In this document: positions 24,940 to 34,580 of the stretch, one piece after another
How positions within the stretch are numbered: the first letter of the stretch is position 1
How the letters are laid out: the number at the start of each line of letters is the position of its first letter
The notes under the pieces: model-generated
The model's database searches: none
Seen by the model: only the letters and a program-made list of their open reading frames with translations
Told to the model about the DNA's origin: nothing
From: Nitrospira sp.
GTDB taxonomy: Bacteria > Nitrospirota > Nitrospiria > Nitrospirales > Nitrospiraceae
Length of the DNA: 64,000 nucleotides
Reading direction: 5' to 3'
NCBI GenBank assembly: GCA_030123565.1
Contig: CP126122.1
Span: 62,001 to 126,000, forward strand
Position numbers and translations under genes: made by a program

Positions 24940-25857
24940 CTACCGTTTCAATCCAAGTCGTTCCAGCGCCCCCTTGGACACATCGAAGGCAAACCGCAAT
25001 TGTACCGCGACATATTTCTGGACCAGGCCTGGTCGGTCCAACGGCCGGTCTTCTTCCCGATACAACGCCAGCTCCGTGTCGTGCCATCGGACGGCGATGC
25101 CCACGATCCAGTCGAGTTCCGAGGGATTGACGACATTGCTCGCCTCCCGGTCGGTAAAGAAATTCATATCCCCATAGAGCACCACCCGGTTTTTATACAC
25201 ATCGAGGTCGGCATGGGCCACGTAGCGGAACAGCGCGCGACCGGTATTGTTGGGTCGCGCAAAGTACAGGTCGTTGTGGAAGAGCCAACCTGCGCCGGCA
25301 TAGGCGGTGAGGTTCTGATGGGGGAACGTGCGCCGCCACCATTGTGAGTCCTGCATTGCTTGAAAGCGGGCCGTGACGAGCGTGTCGGCATAGGCCTGTT
25401 TGATTCCGCTGCGGTCCAGAGGGGCATCGCGCTCGTATTGCAGCCGCCAGTTGAACCGATCGATGGCGCCGGTGAAGGCGAAGGTGGCGTCCCATTCGGA
25501 AAGTTTGATCCAGCCGTCGGTCCGATCCGAGAAAAAATTCTGGTCGGTGTAGAACGTGAGGTACTGCTTGTAGAGGTCCGTTTCCAGGTGCAGCATGTGC
25601 CGCATGCCGACCAGGCCGGTATTGTCCGGCCTGGCGGCGAAGGTCGGATTCTTGATGAAGGCGCCGGTGAGCAGGTACCCGCCGAATAACGTCTCTTCCT
25701 CCTCGCGGGCTTCGTGCTCCGGTTCGTCCATGGCGGGAAGCGGGCGCCCGTATTTTTCAAGCGCAGAGGCCTGTTCCGGCCGGAGGACCGGGGCCGATAG
25801 GCAGCCGATCAACAGAACCGGGACCAGCAGGCCGCCGTAACTCCCGAAGCTCTTCAT
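24940..25857 (-). CDS. Outer-membrane beta-barrel protein candidate with an internal duplication
   Basis: 305 aa from the ATG at 25857, whose ATGA overlaps the stop of the upstream lipoprotein gene. A signal sequence (GGLLVPVLLIGCLSAPVL) is followed by two related halves. The first has ARPDNTGLVGMRHMLHLETD, YTDQNFFSDRTDG, LQYERDAPLDRSGIKQAYAD and LVTARF; the second has ARPNNTGRALFRYVAHADLD, YGDMNFFTDREAS, ALYREEDRPLDRPGLVQKYV and QLRFAF. Alternating aromatic strands suggest a barrel. I do not recognise the family. The pairing with a lipoprotein suggests an outer-membrane complex. The signal peptide also contains IGC, so the protein itself could be lipidated. Confidence 0.72.
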   Translation of the reverse strand: MKSFGSYGGLLVPVLLIGCLSAPVLRPEQASALEKYGRPLPAMDEPEHEAREEEETLFGGYLLTGAFIKNPTFAARPDNTGLVGMRHMLHLETDLYKQYLTFYTDQNFFSDRTDGWIKLSEWDATFAFTGAIDRFNWRLQYERDAPLDRSGIKQAYADTLVTARFQAMQDSQWWRRTFPHQNLTAYAGAGWLFHNDLYFARPNNTGRALFRYVAHADLDVYKNRVVLYGDMNFFTDREASNVVNPSELDWIVGIAVRWHDTELALYREEDRPLDRPGLVQKYVAVQLRFAFDVSKGALERLGLKR

Positions 25858-26252
25858 CCTGGACAGCCGGCGAAGATCTCTTCGCAATGGTCCGAGGCAT
25901 CGACCGAATCAGGGACGAAACGATAGCGGACCTCGTCGACTCGATTGTCTTGCAGGGTCACCGTCGCCCAGCAGCCATGGTGCAAGGTGGGACGGCTGCC
26001 CTTCGAAGAGACCATGGACTCTTCGAGCAGGGGCGCCTCGCGGTAGTAACGGAGCAGGGTAATCTCCCCGTCCCGCCATTCGCGTAGCGGACTGCCGGCG
26101 CAGGCCAGCACCTGTTCTTTACTCTTTCCCCGCATCGACTGTTGGTGGGGATAACCCTCGGTGATGGGCGGGGCATGGTGACAGCCCACCACAACGGCTG
26201 TTGTGAGGAAAACCAGGAAACTCCGCCGAGCTCGGGCACGAACGTCGCGCAT
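25854..26252 (-). CDS. Small lipoprotein of SmpA/OmlA-like character
   Basis: 132 aa from the ATG at 26252, chosen because it places a basic N-region and hydrophobic core directly before a lipobox (FLVFLTTAVVVGC); the longer frame would bury it. The mature part has a segment typical of small outer-membrane lipoproteins (MRGKSKEQVLACAGSPLREW, then GEITLLRYY), followed by HGCWATVTLQDNRVDEVRYR. SmpA/OmlA proteins assist the barrel assembly machinery, but similarity is limited to this pattern. It is coupled to the downstream barrel candidate by a 4-bp overlap. Confidence 0.7.
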   Translation of the reverse strand: MRDVRARARRSFLVFLTTAVVVGCHHAPPITEGYPHQQSMRGKSKEQVLACAGSPLREWRDGEITLLRYYREAPLLEESMVSSKGSRPTLHHGCWATVTLQDNRVDEVRYRFVPDSVDASDHCEEIFAGCPG

Positions 26253-26765
26253 GGTGAAGCTCGCAGGATGAGGATCAGGCCCACTGGGTAGCATAACCGC
26301 ATAGGCAAAGCAACCGAGGTGTCGGGCCTGCGGGAAAGGGGATGGCGGCGTCAGGATCGTGACGGTCGTCATCGTTCTGACTGGGAGCGACGCATTGTAG
26401 ACTTCGACGGGCTCGGCGGAAGCGGCCGAAGGTTTGATAGATATCAGCTAGGTCGTTTTTAGTAGGTACGACGATATTTTTTCTTATGCATGAGTTGACA
26501 ATTATGTCATATTCCCTAGAATAAGCTTCGAATGTGACGCTCACTAGGTAGTCAGCTTTGGGCCATTGCTGAGGCGGTGCGTGTCCTGTATCCCTGCCCG
26601 GTCCCATCATTCAATACCATCCTTCTCATCCGGAATCGTTCGTGCGCTTGCAAGAGAGCAGCCTCGCCTGGAGCTCGAAGGTTGAGCCGGCGGTGGTCTT
26701 ACCGCAACCGTTGTCGATCATGACGTTGTGGACGCAGCAGCACTCAATCCTGTGGGAGGGAAGGT
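26253..26765. other. Intergenic region between divergent genes
   Basis: 513 bp between the lipoprotein gene and the PilZ fusion gene, locally AT-rich around 26440-26530. It holds the promoter listed at 26495. ORFs here have no ribosome site or recognisable product. I see nothing else in it. Confidence 0.6.
26495..26522 (+). promoter_or_regulatory. Sigma-70-type promoter upstream of the PilZ fusion gene
   Basis: TTGACA and TAGAAT are 16 bases apart in an AT-rich stretch, about 245 bases before the start at 26766. The long leader would leave room for control. No operator is recognised. Confidence 0.5.
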
Positions 26766-29219
26766 ATGTCGAACGATATCGTTGCCATCAACGGGAATAG
26801 GCTTTCGGCCGGTCATCTTTTGGAGGAAGTCAGCCGGCAGTCTTCGGCGCCGGATCGAAAACACCAGGACGGATCCTGGTCCTTTTCCGTCGCCGAACGA
26901 CGGGCGTCGCACCGTCTCCATGTCCATCTCTCGACATCGCTCCGATTACAGGATCGTACGTGGAAGGGCGTAACGAAGAGCATCAGTTTCGGTGGGCTCT
27001 CGATGGCCTTCGGCGACGACGTTCCCGCCGTGTTGAATCAACGGATCCTGTTGAGCCTCAGTCCGGATGCAGGCGGGCTCGACAGTGTGGGGATAGTGTG
27101 CGGCATTCGGGGATCCGGAAACGCAAATGTGTCGGGCGGAGGACCGTCCGGTACGACGTTGGCCGTTCAGTTTCTGCGTTTGAGCGCGGGCGATGAACAG
27201 CTGCTGGCCTCGTTCTTCAACGAAGGGCGAGTACGGTCGAGGGAATTGCGTCTGGTCGCAGCTCTGGTCGCTCAAGAGAGCGAAGAGGTCCTCGTCGATG
27301 TCGGCACCGGGGAGCCTCTGGTCCCCGCCCAACCCTCTGCGCGCATCCTACGGGGGAGCGCAGGCCCCCGTCGCGAGCGGCGGCGTCATGGGGGTGCGGC
27401 GGTCGGATTGAGTACCGAAAACAGTTTCGGGAGTCCTGCCGGTGACGGGATCCTATCCGGGGAATTGACGAACGATTCGACGTCGAACGGAGTCTGTGTG
27501 GATGGAGAATCGGAAGGGCCTGCGGTGATCAGTGAATTCTCGGAATGTTTCCGGCCGTCCGGGCCGCGGATCGTACTTTGCCACGATCGACCACGGACAG
27601 GCGTTTCCCCCAACGCGCCGATCGTGGTGCTGGCGCCGGGATATGGGGAGAGTAAGCGGGACTACGTGCCGCTGGCCTATTACCTTGCGGGCAATGGATT
27701 CCATGTCGTCCGGTACGACAATGTGAATCATGTCGGAGAGAGCGACGGCGTGGTCACGCAGTTTCGTCTGCAGGATATGGAATCCGATCTTGAAGCCGTA
27801 CTGGATCATGTGGCTGCCCAATGGCCCGATCGATCGATCGGGCTCGTCGCCACCAGCCTGGCCGGCCGCGTCGCCCTCAAGGTCACGGGGCAAGCGCCTC
27901 ACGTGAAGTTGCTGGTGCTGATCAACGGGATTATGGACGTCCGGCATACCCTGCAGGCGGTGCATCAAGAGGATCTCATCGGAGAGCATCTGGCCGGTGT
28001 GCGCAAAGGGGTAGTCAATATTCTCGGCCTGACCATCGATGCGGATCGCTGGTTGGAGCATGCAGTTCAGGGGAACTATGCCGATCTCGACACAACCAGG
28101 CGCGACGCCGAACGGCTGCAGACTCCCATCGTGCTCTTTCACGCCGAACATGATGCGTGGGTCGATCCTGCGTCCATTCGCACGGTGGAAGAGGCGATCG
28201 GCCCTTATGTCCGCCACTCGTATGTCGTACCGGGCGGATTGCATCGTCTTCAGGAGAGCCCACGGAAGGCGCGGACCGTCTATCGTCAAATTGTCTCCTC
28301 TTGCCAGCAGGAACTGTGGCCGGAGCGTCACATGGACGAGATGGTCGAACCGTCACATCGGGAGATCGGTGTGCAGAATCGCGTGGAACGTGAACGGGGC
28401 AAAGGCCGGCGGCCGATCGGGAAGGCCGATCATGTGGCGTTCTGGAAGGATTATCTGCACAATTTTCAGACGATTCCGAATGTGGCGGACTTTTGGCGCC
28501 TGATGGATCAGGTCTATCGCCTCATGGGGGATTGCCATCACGGCGAACGCATTCTGGACGCCGGGTGCGGGAACGGCAACTTCGGCGTGTTCCTGCAACT
28601 CAACCAGGCCTTTCGGCAACGGTATGCCAGGCGGGGCGATTTTCGTGCCCCCGACTATGTCGGCGTCGATTTTGTGCCGGCTGCCCTGACTCAGGCGACG
28701 GCCAATTTCGAGCAGGTCGGCGAGACGTTGCGGGGGCAGTTTCCGGAGGGGCTCCGGTCGTATGTGCCGATGTCGATGCGGGTGTGCCGGGCCGACTTGG
28801 AGTCGCCGTTGCCGTTTCCCGATCATTCGTTCGACCGGGTCGTCTGCAACCTGGTGATCGGCTATGTGCGCGATCCGCTCTTTACCCTACGCGAATACCT
28901 GCGCGTCTTGGCTCCCCAGGGGCGGCTCGTCATTTCCAACCTGAAGCCCTATGCGGACCTGTCGGCCATCTATCGCAGTTTCGTCGAGACCGCGCAGACC
29001 GCGGATCAAGTGGAGGAAGGTCGTCGCCTCCTCGACAATTCTGGTAAGATCAAGGCGCGTGAAGGGGAAGGGGTGTTTCATTTCTTTCACCAGGCTGAAT
29101 TGGAAAATCTGTTGCGTGCAGCAGGCGTGGCTCATCCACGAGTCTATTCCACGTTCGGGAATCAAGCCCTCATTGCCGTGGCGGAAAAGGGTCTGGCGCA
29201 CCTCAGTGCGGCTGCGTAA
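26766..29219 (+). CDS. Three-domain fusion: PilZ, LuxD-like acyltransferase/hydrolase and SAM methyltransferase
   Basis: 817 aa. N-terminal PilZ domain (about 40-165) with RASHR for the RxxxR motif and SISFGG in place of (D/N)xSxxG. A middle alpha/beta-hydrolase domain (about 280-525) resembles the LuxD myristoyl-ACP thioesterase: nucleophile Ser364 in ATSLAGRVA, Asp463 in HDAWVDP and His493 in GGLHRLQ, with INGIMDVRHTLQ and YADLDTT in LuxD-like places. A class I methyltransferase (about 590-815) has motif I LDAGCGNGNFG (598-607) and later FDRVVCNLVIGYV. The domains suggest a lipid- or fatty-acid-modifying enzyme gated by c-di-GMP. Start has GGGAGGGAAGG before it. A histidine kinase gene follows after 24 bases. 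Confidence 0.85.
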   Translation: MSNDIVAINGNRLSAGHLLEEVSRQSSAPDRKHQDGSWSFSVAERRASHRLHVHLSTSLRLQDRTWKGVTKSISFGGLSMAFGDDVPAVLNQRILLSLSPDAGGLDSVGIVCGIRGSGNANVSGGGPSGTTLAVQFLRLSAGDEQLLASFFNEGRVRSRELRLVAALVAQESEEVLVDVGTGEPLVPAQPSARILRGSAGPRRERRRHGGAAVGLSTENSFGSPAGDGILSGELTNDSTSNGVCVDGESEGPAVISEFSECFRPSGPRIVLCHDRPRTGVSPNAPIVVLAPGYGESKRDYVPLAYYLAGNGFHVVRYDNVNHVGESDGVVTQFRLQDMESDLEAVLDHVAAQWPDRSIGLVATSLAGRVALKVTGQAPHVKLLVLINGIMDVRHTLQAVHQEDLIGEHLAGVRKGVVNILGLTIDADRWLEHAVQGNYADLDTTRRDAERLQTPIVLFHAEHDAWVDPASIRTVEEAIGPYVRHSYVVPGGLHRLQESPRKARTVYRQIVSSCQQELWPERHMDEMVEPSHREIGVQNRVERERGKGRRPIGKADHVAFWKDYLHNFQTIPNVADFWRLMDQVYRLMGDCHHGERILDAGCGNGNFGVFLQLNQAFRQRYARRGDFRAPDYVGVDFVPAALTQATANFEQVGETLRGQFPEGLRSYVPMSMRVCRADLESPLPFPDHSFDRVVCNLVIGYVRDPLFTLREYLRVLAPQGRLVISNLKPYADLSAIYRSFVETAQTADQVEEGRRLLDNSGKIKAREGEGVFHFFHQAELENLLRAAGVAHPRVYSTFGNQALIAVAEKGLAHLSAAA

Positions 29220-29243
29220 GTGTAGGGACTAGGCCTTACCGGA

Positions 29244-32200
29244 GTGCCCGACATGAAAGTGCTCGCCTTCAGCGCGCTGGTCAACGGCTTGGCCGCCATG
29301 GGCCTCGGGATCTTCGTGTATTTTCGGGATCCCGCGGCTCCGCGCAACCGGATCTACGGGCTGTACTGTCTGAGTATCGCCATTTGGAGCGTATTTTACT
29401 GCGGGTGGCAACTCACCGAGTCCCAAGACCTTGCGGTCAGCCTGTTGCGCCTGCTCATGGCCGGCGCGATTCTCATTCCCATTCTGTACTTTCACCACAC
29501 GGTCACCTTTCTCGATATTGCGGCCCGCCATGTTCAGGCCTTGAAAATCGGATATGGCCTCGCCGCGTTCTTCCTGCTCATCGATACGACACCCTGGTTT
29601 GTGGCGGGGGTTCGTCAGGCGATGGCCTTCTCGTTCTGGCCTGTTCCAGGGTTCTTCTTCCATCCGTTCCTTTTGTACTTCGCCTGGTACGTCGTCTATG
29701 CCACGTCGCTCGTCGGGGTGGCCCTGCGGGATGCCAATGGGATCAGGCGGCATCAATACGCCTACATGTTGGCCGCCAGCATCATCGGCTACGTGGGCGG
29801 GGCGACCAATTTCCCTCTCTGGTACGATGTGCCGCTGTTGCCCTACGGCACGGTGCTCATTACCGTGTATACGGCCTTGATGGCCTACACGATCGTTCGG
29901 TATCGACTGATGAACATCAGTGTCGTACTGAACAAGGGGCTGGGGTACGCCATCGTCCTGGCCATCATCGTGGTGGCCACGTCCATCGGCGCGGTCCTGA
30001 GCAATCGCGCCACAGGGCACTCGACCCCTCCGCTGTTGGCCGGCACCCTCTTTCTGATTTGCGGCCTGTGGGTGCTCAGCAACAACCCGCGTTCGACGGT
30101 CAATGTCGTCTTCAGCGGCGTGTGCGGCGCCGCCTGCTTCTGGTTGTTCGGCTGTTTCATGCTGTTCTCCGCTTCCCATGAAGAGGAGGCGCTCTTCTGG
30201 ATGCGGGTCATTTATACCGGGATCGTCTTCTTGCCCGCGCTGACCTACCACTTTGCGCAGGCTCTTGCCGGAGGGGCTCCGCAGGACCGCCTGATCATCT
30301 TGAACTACGCCGTCGGCCTGCTGTTTTGGGGCCTGATGTCCGCCTCCTACCTGTTCGACGGTCAGTACGTGTATTACTGGGGCCGGTACCCCAAGGCCGG
30401 AGTGCTGCATCCTTTGCTGGTGGCCTACGTGGTGGCCGGCGGCTGCGCGACGGTCTATCGCCTCTATCAAGGGTATCGCCTGCATGCGGCCTCGTCCCCG
30501 CTGTTGGCCGCTCAACTCAAATACACCTTCGTGGCCCTTGCCTTGGGGTTCACGGCTTCTCTCGACTTCGCGCAGAACTATGGTGTGGGTTTCTATCCCA
30601 TCGGTTATTTGCTGGCCGGCCTTTCCGTCACGGTCATCGCCTATACGATCGCAAAATACGAATTGATGGATGTGTCGTTCGTCCCCAGCCGCCCCAAGGT
30701 CATCCTCTCGATCAAACTCATGGGGCTGATTCCTGCGTACCTGGTGATCCTGCTCGTGATTCGGATCTTCACAGGGACCTTCCACTACCTGCTGGCGGGA
30801 GCGCTCTTTGCCCTGTTCGTCGTCGTCTCAAGCGGCCTGGCCAACCTTCAGAAAGGCGTAGAGCGGGCCATCGGGCAGACGCTGTTTCGCGAACGCTACG
30901 ATGCGTACGATACGCTGGTGCAATTTTCCAAGTCCCTCGTGGCGATTCTCGAATTGAAATCGCTCACGAAGGAGATCGTTCAAACGCTGGCTCGCGTGAT
31001 GAATATCAAGACGGCGTCGGTGTACGTGCTCGACAAGGAGCAGGGGATTTACGGCTTGACCGCCTCCTATGGATTCAGTACCCGTGAGTCTACGGTTCCT
31101 CCGATCAAGATGGAGGGCGAGTTTCCAAAGGCCTTGTTGCGCACCGAGACGGCGCTCGTTCGGGAGGAAATCGAGTACGACAAGGCGGATACCGACTACC
31201 TGCGCTTGCTCGACACCTTGAAAGGCCTGGAGGCCGAGGTCTGCATTCCGTTGATCAGTAAGGAGCGGCTCGTCGGGTTTTGTAACCTGGGACGCCGGTC
31301 GAATCACGGCATGTATTCCACCGAGGAATTGGGACTCCTCAAGACGCTGGCGCAACATGCGGCCATCGCGATCGACAATGCCTTGCTCTATGAAGACCTC
31401 CGCCGCTCACAACTGTTGATGCGCCGGACCGATCGCTTGCGGTCGCTTGAAACCATGGCCGGAGGGTTCGCCCATGAAATCCGCAATCCCCTGACCTCCA
31501 TCAAAACCTTCGTCCAATTGGCCCCTGAACGACGAGACGATGTGGAGTTCATGGAGCAATTCAGCCAGGTCGTCTGCGAAGATGTCGAACGGATCGAGCG
31601 GCTGGTCCACGAGATTCTGGACTACGCGCGCTATATGACGCCGAAGCTCACGCAGGAAAACCTCAATGATGTGGTGTCATCGTGCCTCTATTTTATCGAG
31701 GTCAAGGCGAGCAGTAAGGCCATCACGATTCAGAAAGATTTGGCAGGCGACCTGCCGTACGTGAAGTTGGACCGGCAACAGATCAAGCAAGTGTTGTTGA
31801 ACCTATTCATCAATGCCATGGAAGCCATCGGCGGTGATCAAGGGGGGAGGCTCTCCATTCGCACGCGCAGACTGGTCAAGCAGGCCAACGAGCCCTGGGT
31901 GCAGATCGAGGTGGAGGACAGCGGGCCGGGAATCGAGCCGCGGGACCTCGATCATATTTTCGATCCGTTTTATACCACCAAACACGAAAGCGGAGAGCGG
32001 GAGGGGACCGGACTCGGTCTGACCATCGCGCACCAAATCATCCAGGAGCATGGCGGCTACTTCGAAGTCACCAGCGAGGTGGGGCATGGCACGAAGTTCA
32101 TGGTCAACCTTCCCGTCAATCCTCCCATGGCGGAGTGGCATGCATCACAGGTTGCTTACGACGAAGGAAAGAAACTTGCTGGGGCGTTTCTCGCCAGGCC

Positions 32201-32264
32201 TCACCTCGGGTTGGATGAACAATTCGGGAAATCCGAGACGGTGATCAAGGCTGCCTCCCAGTAG
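29244..32264 (+). CDS. Large multi-pass membrane sensor histidine kinase with GAF domain
   Basis: 1006 aa. Two blocks of membrane helices (about 1-240 and 245-540, together some 14-16 segments), then a GAF domain (about 560-720), a HisKA domain with His744 in FAHEIRNPLTSI, and an ATPase domain with N-box NLFINAMEAIGG, D-box VEDSGPGIE, and GTGLGLTIAHQI. The layout recalls histidine kinases with repeated 7TM sensor blocks such as PrsK of PEP-CTERM systems, but no other PEP-CTERM genes are here. No response regulator is adjacent. It follows the PilZ-LuxD-methyltransferase gene by 24 bases and probably shares its transcript, so it may sense a membrane lipid or hydrophobic signal. Confidence 0.88.
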   Translation: MPDMKVLAFSALVNGLAAMGLGIFVYFRDPAAPRNRIYGLYCLSIAIWSVFYCGWQLTESQDLAVSLLRLLMAGAILIPILYFHHTVTFLDIAARHVQALKIGYGLAAFFLLIDTTPWFVAGVRQAMAFSFWPVPGFFFHPFLLYFAWYVVYATSLVGVALRDANGIRRHQYAYMLAASIIGYVGGATNFPLWYDVPLLPYGTVLITVYTALMAYTIVRYRLMNISVVLNKGLGYAIVLAIIVVATSIGAVLSNRATGHSTPPLLAGTLFLICGLWVLSNNPRSTVNVVFSGVCGAACFWLFGCFMLFSASHEEEALFWMRVIYTGIVFLPALTYHFAQALAGGAPQDRLIILNYAVGLLFWGLMSASYLFDGQYVYYWGRYPKAGVLHPLLVAYVVAGGCATVYRLYQGYRLHAASSPLLAAQLKYTFVALALGFTASLDFAQNYGVGFYPIGYLLAGLSVTVIAYTIAKYELMDVSFVPSRPKVILSIKLMGLIPAYLVILLVIRIFTGTFHYLLAGALFALFVVVSSGLANLQKGVERAIGQTLFRERYDAYDTLVQFSKSLVAILELKSLTKEIVQTLARVMNIKTASVYVLDKEQGIYGLTASYGFSTRESTVPPIKMEGEFPKALLRTETALVREEIEYDKADTDYLRLLDTLKGLEAEVCIPLISKERLVGFCNLGRRSNHGMYSTEELGLLKTLAQHAAIAIDNALLYEDLRRSQLLMRRTDRLRSLETMAGGFAHEIRNPLTSIKTFVQLAPERRDDVEFMEQFSQVVCEDVERIERLVHEILDYARYMTPKLTQENLNDVVSSCLYFIEVKASSKAITIQKDLAGDLPYVKLDRQQIKQVLLNLFINAMEAIGGDQGGRLSIRTRRLVKQANEPWVQIEVEDSGPGIEPRDLDHIFDPFYTTKHESGEREGTGLGLTIAHQIIQEHGGYFEVTSEVGHGTKFMVNLPVNPPMAEWHASQVAYDEGKKLAGAFLARPHLGLDEQFGKSETVIKAASQ

Positions 32265-32317
32265 GCGAATCGACTGTGTTTTGTACGGCGCCCCTCCTGC
32301 CACTCGCTGTAGAACCG

Positions 32318-33310
32318 CTATCTGCGTCTCGATTGTGTCGAGAGTTGTTCCATGATTCGGTTCTCCACCCAAAAACGGTCCTCCCCCCGGCGACGTTTCT
32401 GCAAGAAACCACAATGGCCGCCGTAGCGCGGCATCACCATTGTAATGTTCGGATTGAATTTGATCGCGTGGGCTTCGAACATGGAGGCGGGAATGAAGGG
32501 GTCATCCTGGGCCGTGAAGATGACGGTGGGGATGCGGATCTCGCCCACCACATGGCGCGCTCCTGATCGATTGTAATAGTCGGCCACGTCCAGGTATCCC
32601 CCGTCTGGTGCGGTGTAGATATCGTCGAAGGCGCGAATCGTCCGAATGTGCGCCAGGGCGGTCGTATCCCATCGACCAGAGCACAGGGCTGCTTTCCGCA
32701 TGAGGCGAGCTTTCAGGCCCTTCACAAAATGGTCGTGGTAGAGCCGGTTGGATGGTCGTTCGAGGGCCTGTACGCACTGAGTGGGGTCGATGTTGGGACT
32801 CACGACCATGAGCCCACGAAGCGACGGTAACGTGGCCCCGATTTCACCAGCCATTTTGAGGGCGACATTGCCGCCCATGGAATAGGCGACGAACCAGAGT
32901 CGGTCCAACCGATCTACGACGGTCAGTTCCTGCACAATGGTTCGAAAGTCGTCACTGAGTCCGCTGTTGTATAACGTAGCGGAGAGGGCTTCCGATCCGC
33001 CGCAGGTCCGCTGGTTGAGGCGAAGGACATTGAACCCTGCTTTCCAGCCCTTGGCGGCGAGCCCGACCATGTAGTGGGATTCGCTCGAGCCTTCCAGCCC
33101 ATGCAGCAGGAGCATGGTCGGCGCCTGCATCCGATTGTTTTGCCAATGGCAATATCCGAGGATTTGCGTGTGGGGCGCGACCATGAACAGGCGACGTTCG
33201 ACAGGCAGACGGCTCAGCCCATTCCAGCGCGGCCAGAATTTCGGCACGACGGTCATGCTGTGACCATTGCGCAGCCAGAGCGGGGCGCTGAAGGGGATTG
33301 TCTCTCCCAT
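32318..33310 (-). CDS. YheT-type alpha/beta hydrolase
   Basis: 330 aa from the ATG at 33310 (MGETIPFSAPLWLRNGHSMT), the usual N-terminus of YheT-family hydrolases; the frame runs 17 codons further but less plausibly. Motifs: LLLHGLEGSSESHYM for the oxyanion region, nucleophile Ser in VAYSMGGNVALKMAG, Asp in TAQDDPFIP and His in GGHCGF. The family acts on short-chain or lipid esters; the physiological substrate is not known. It is convergent with the kinase gene. Confidence 0.88.
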   Translation of the reverse strand: MGETIPFSAPLWLRNGHSMTVVPKFWPRWNGLSRLPVERRLFMVAPHTQILGYCHWQNNRMQAPTMLLLHGLEGSSESHYMVGLAAKGWKAGFNVLRLNQRTCGGSEALSATLYNSGLSDDFRTIVQELTVVDRLDRLWFVAYSMGGNVALKMAGEIGATLPSLRGLMVVSPNIDPTQCVQALERPSNRLYHDHFVKGLKARLMRKAALCSGRWDTTALAHIRTIRAFDDIYTAPDGGYLDVADYYNRSGARHVVGEIRIPTVIFTAQDDPFIPASMFEAHAIKFNPNITMVMPRYGGHCGFLQKRRRGEDRFWVENRIMEQLSTQSRRR

Positions 33311-33410
33311 CGGGCTATCATACAAAAACTCGGCGGGCCGAGCGAATCCCTCAGGACTCACCCTACTGTAGCTGCATCGATGAAAGTCGCTGATCTTCAG
33401 CAGGCCTTCC

Positions 33411-34007
33411 CTATTGGGGGAGTGGAATCGTTAGAAGAATACCGCCCATGACGTCTCCCGCCTTGAAATCCTTCCTTGGGCTATCGGGGTGCACATTGTG
33501 GCAATCGGCGCACCTCTGAGACAGGGCTTTATCGGCATAGAGTGCTTGGAAGACGCGAGCCCTGCCCTCGGTTGTCACGCCTGTATAGGGACGATCGGTA
33601 TTCACGAGGATCTTCGCAAGCGCGGTCCGCTCGAACTCTGTCGTCGGGCCGTTCTTTTTATTTATCGGCCAACTGCTGATCAGCCGGAATCGAATCCCAT
33701 TTGGTTGTTCCGCTACGAGCCGCCCCGTTTCGAGCACAAATTGGGCGGGTAAAGGGAGTTCTCCTGTCTCCTTCCAATGCTCCGAAGCGAAGGCAACGCC
33801 TCGTGTCTGCATCCGCTCCACAATCTCGGTCGTGTAAAAAGTTCGATCCGCCTGGACTACACTATGTATGTAATCGGCGACAATGGCTGGGGATATGCCC
33901 TTGGGAGGATCTGTCTCCTTGCTCACGGCGGAAAACACCCACTGACCGAGTAAGGAAGTGGAGATGGTTCCAACAGCGATTCCCAACCAAAAGCCTCTCA
34001 TGTTCAT
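33411..34007 (-). CDS. DUF3365 (Tll0287-like) haem-binding protein
   Basis: 198 aa. An N-terminal membrane anchor or signal (GFWLGIAVGTISTSLLGQWVF) is followed by the DUF3365 domain and one c-type haem motif, CADCHN, near residue 164. The Tll0287 structure of this family has a PAS-like fold with haem. It could act as a redox sensor or small electron carrier in the periplasm. It stands alone between the hydrolase gene and the recombinase remnant. Confidence 0.82.
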   Translation of the reverse strand: MNMRGFWLGIAVGTISTSLLGQWVFSAVSKETDPPKGISPAIVADYIHSVVQADRTFYTTEIVERMQTRGVAFASEHWKETGELPLPAQFVLETGRLVAEQPNGIRFRLISSWPINKKNGPTTEFERTALAKILVNTDRPYTGVTTEGRARVFQALYADKALSQRCADCHNVHPDSPRKDFKAGDVMGGILLTIPLPQ

Positions 34008-34273
34008 GATGCGTCCTCCATTTCTGTTCTGTTTCCGCTTGATCCGCTCATTGTCTCCGATCGTCGCATGCTCAAGCCAATAATACCGAATATTTTTGGG
34101 ACGATTGCTTTTTAAAACTTGATCAGAGCTCGTGGAACGTGGCGTTATTACTTATCACTTTGAGCCGTTTTTTGAAAAGGCTTTTGGCAGAGGGGGGAAA
34201 GGTTGCATTGCCGGCTTTAAAGATGCTGGCTCCTTGGAGGCAAACAACGGTAGAGGACCTCAACTAAGATCAA
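34008..34273. other. AT-richer intergenic stretch next to the recombinase remnant
   Basis: Together with the pseudogene that follows this forms a 573-bp gene-free gap before tRNA-Asn. The part around 34060-34140 is AT-rich. I see no intact gene; short plus-strand ORFs have no ribosome site. Confidence 0.5.
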
Positions 34274-34545
34274 AAGGAGAGGGTGCGCCCACTGGAGCAA
34301 GAGGCCATCCGTTTGAGGGCAGGGCTCGACTCATTGGAGCGGGAAATTGACCGCTTGGTCCGAGGTGTAGGGTAGGGGATTGTCTCAGTGCGGCGGCTTG
34401 AACAGGAGATGTTCCGCCACCTTCAGGACTTTCAGAAGGTCTTTGGCGCCCTGTTACCGAAAGAGCAGTGTGAAGTCCTGCGCTGTCTGGTGAGAGATAT
34501 CGTCGTCTAACCCGATAAGCTCGTCTTCGAATATCTTTGAACTTG
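34274..34545 (+). pseudogene. Remnant of a large serine recombinase C-terminal region
   Basis: One frame reads KERVRPLEQEAIRLRAGLDS, LEREIDRLVRGVG, stop, then VRRLEQEMFRHLQDFQKVFG, LLPKEQCEVLRCLVRDIVV, stop, PDKLVFEYL, stop. The coiled-coil segment followed by a (V)xDIVVxPDKLVFEY strand pair is typical of the end of large serine recombinases. Stops at 34373 and 34508 and loss of the catalytic domain show decay. It lies 35 bp past the 3' end of tRNA-Asn, a position favoured by integrating elements. Confidence 0.45.
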
Positions 34546-34580
34546 CCGAGGCGGGGACGAGTTCGCAGGAGCGTAAAGGT

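Noticed and set aside
26643..26927. Small ORFs around the start of the PilZ fusion gene
   Set aside because: They overlap the real gene in other frames and lack ribosome sites.
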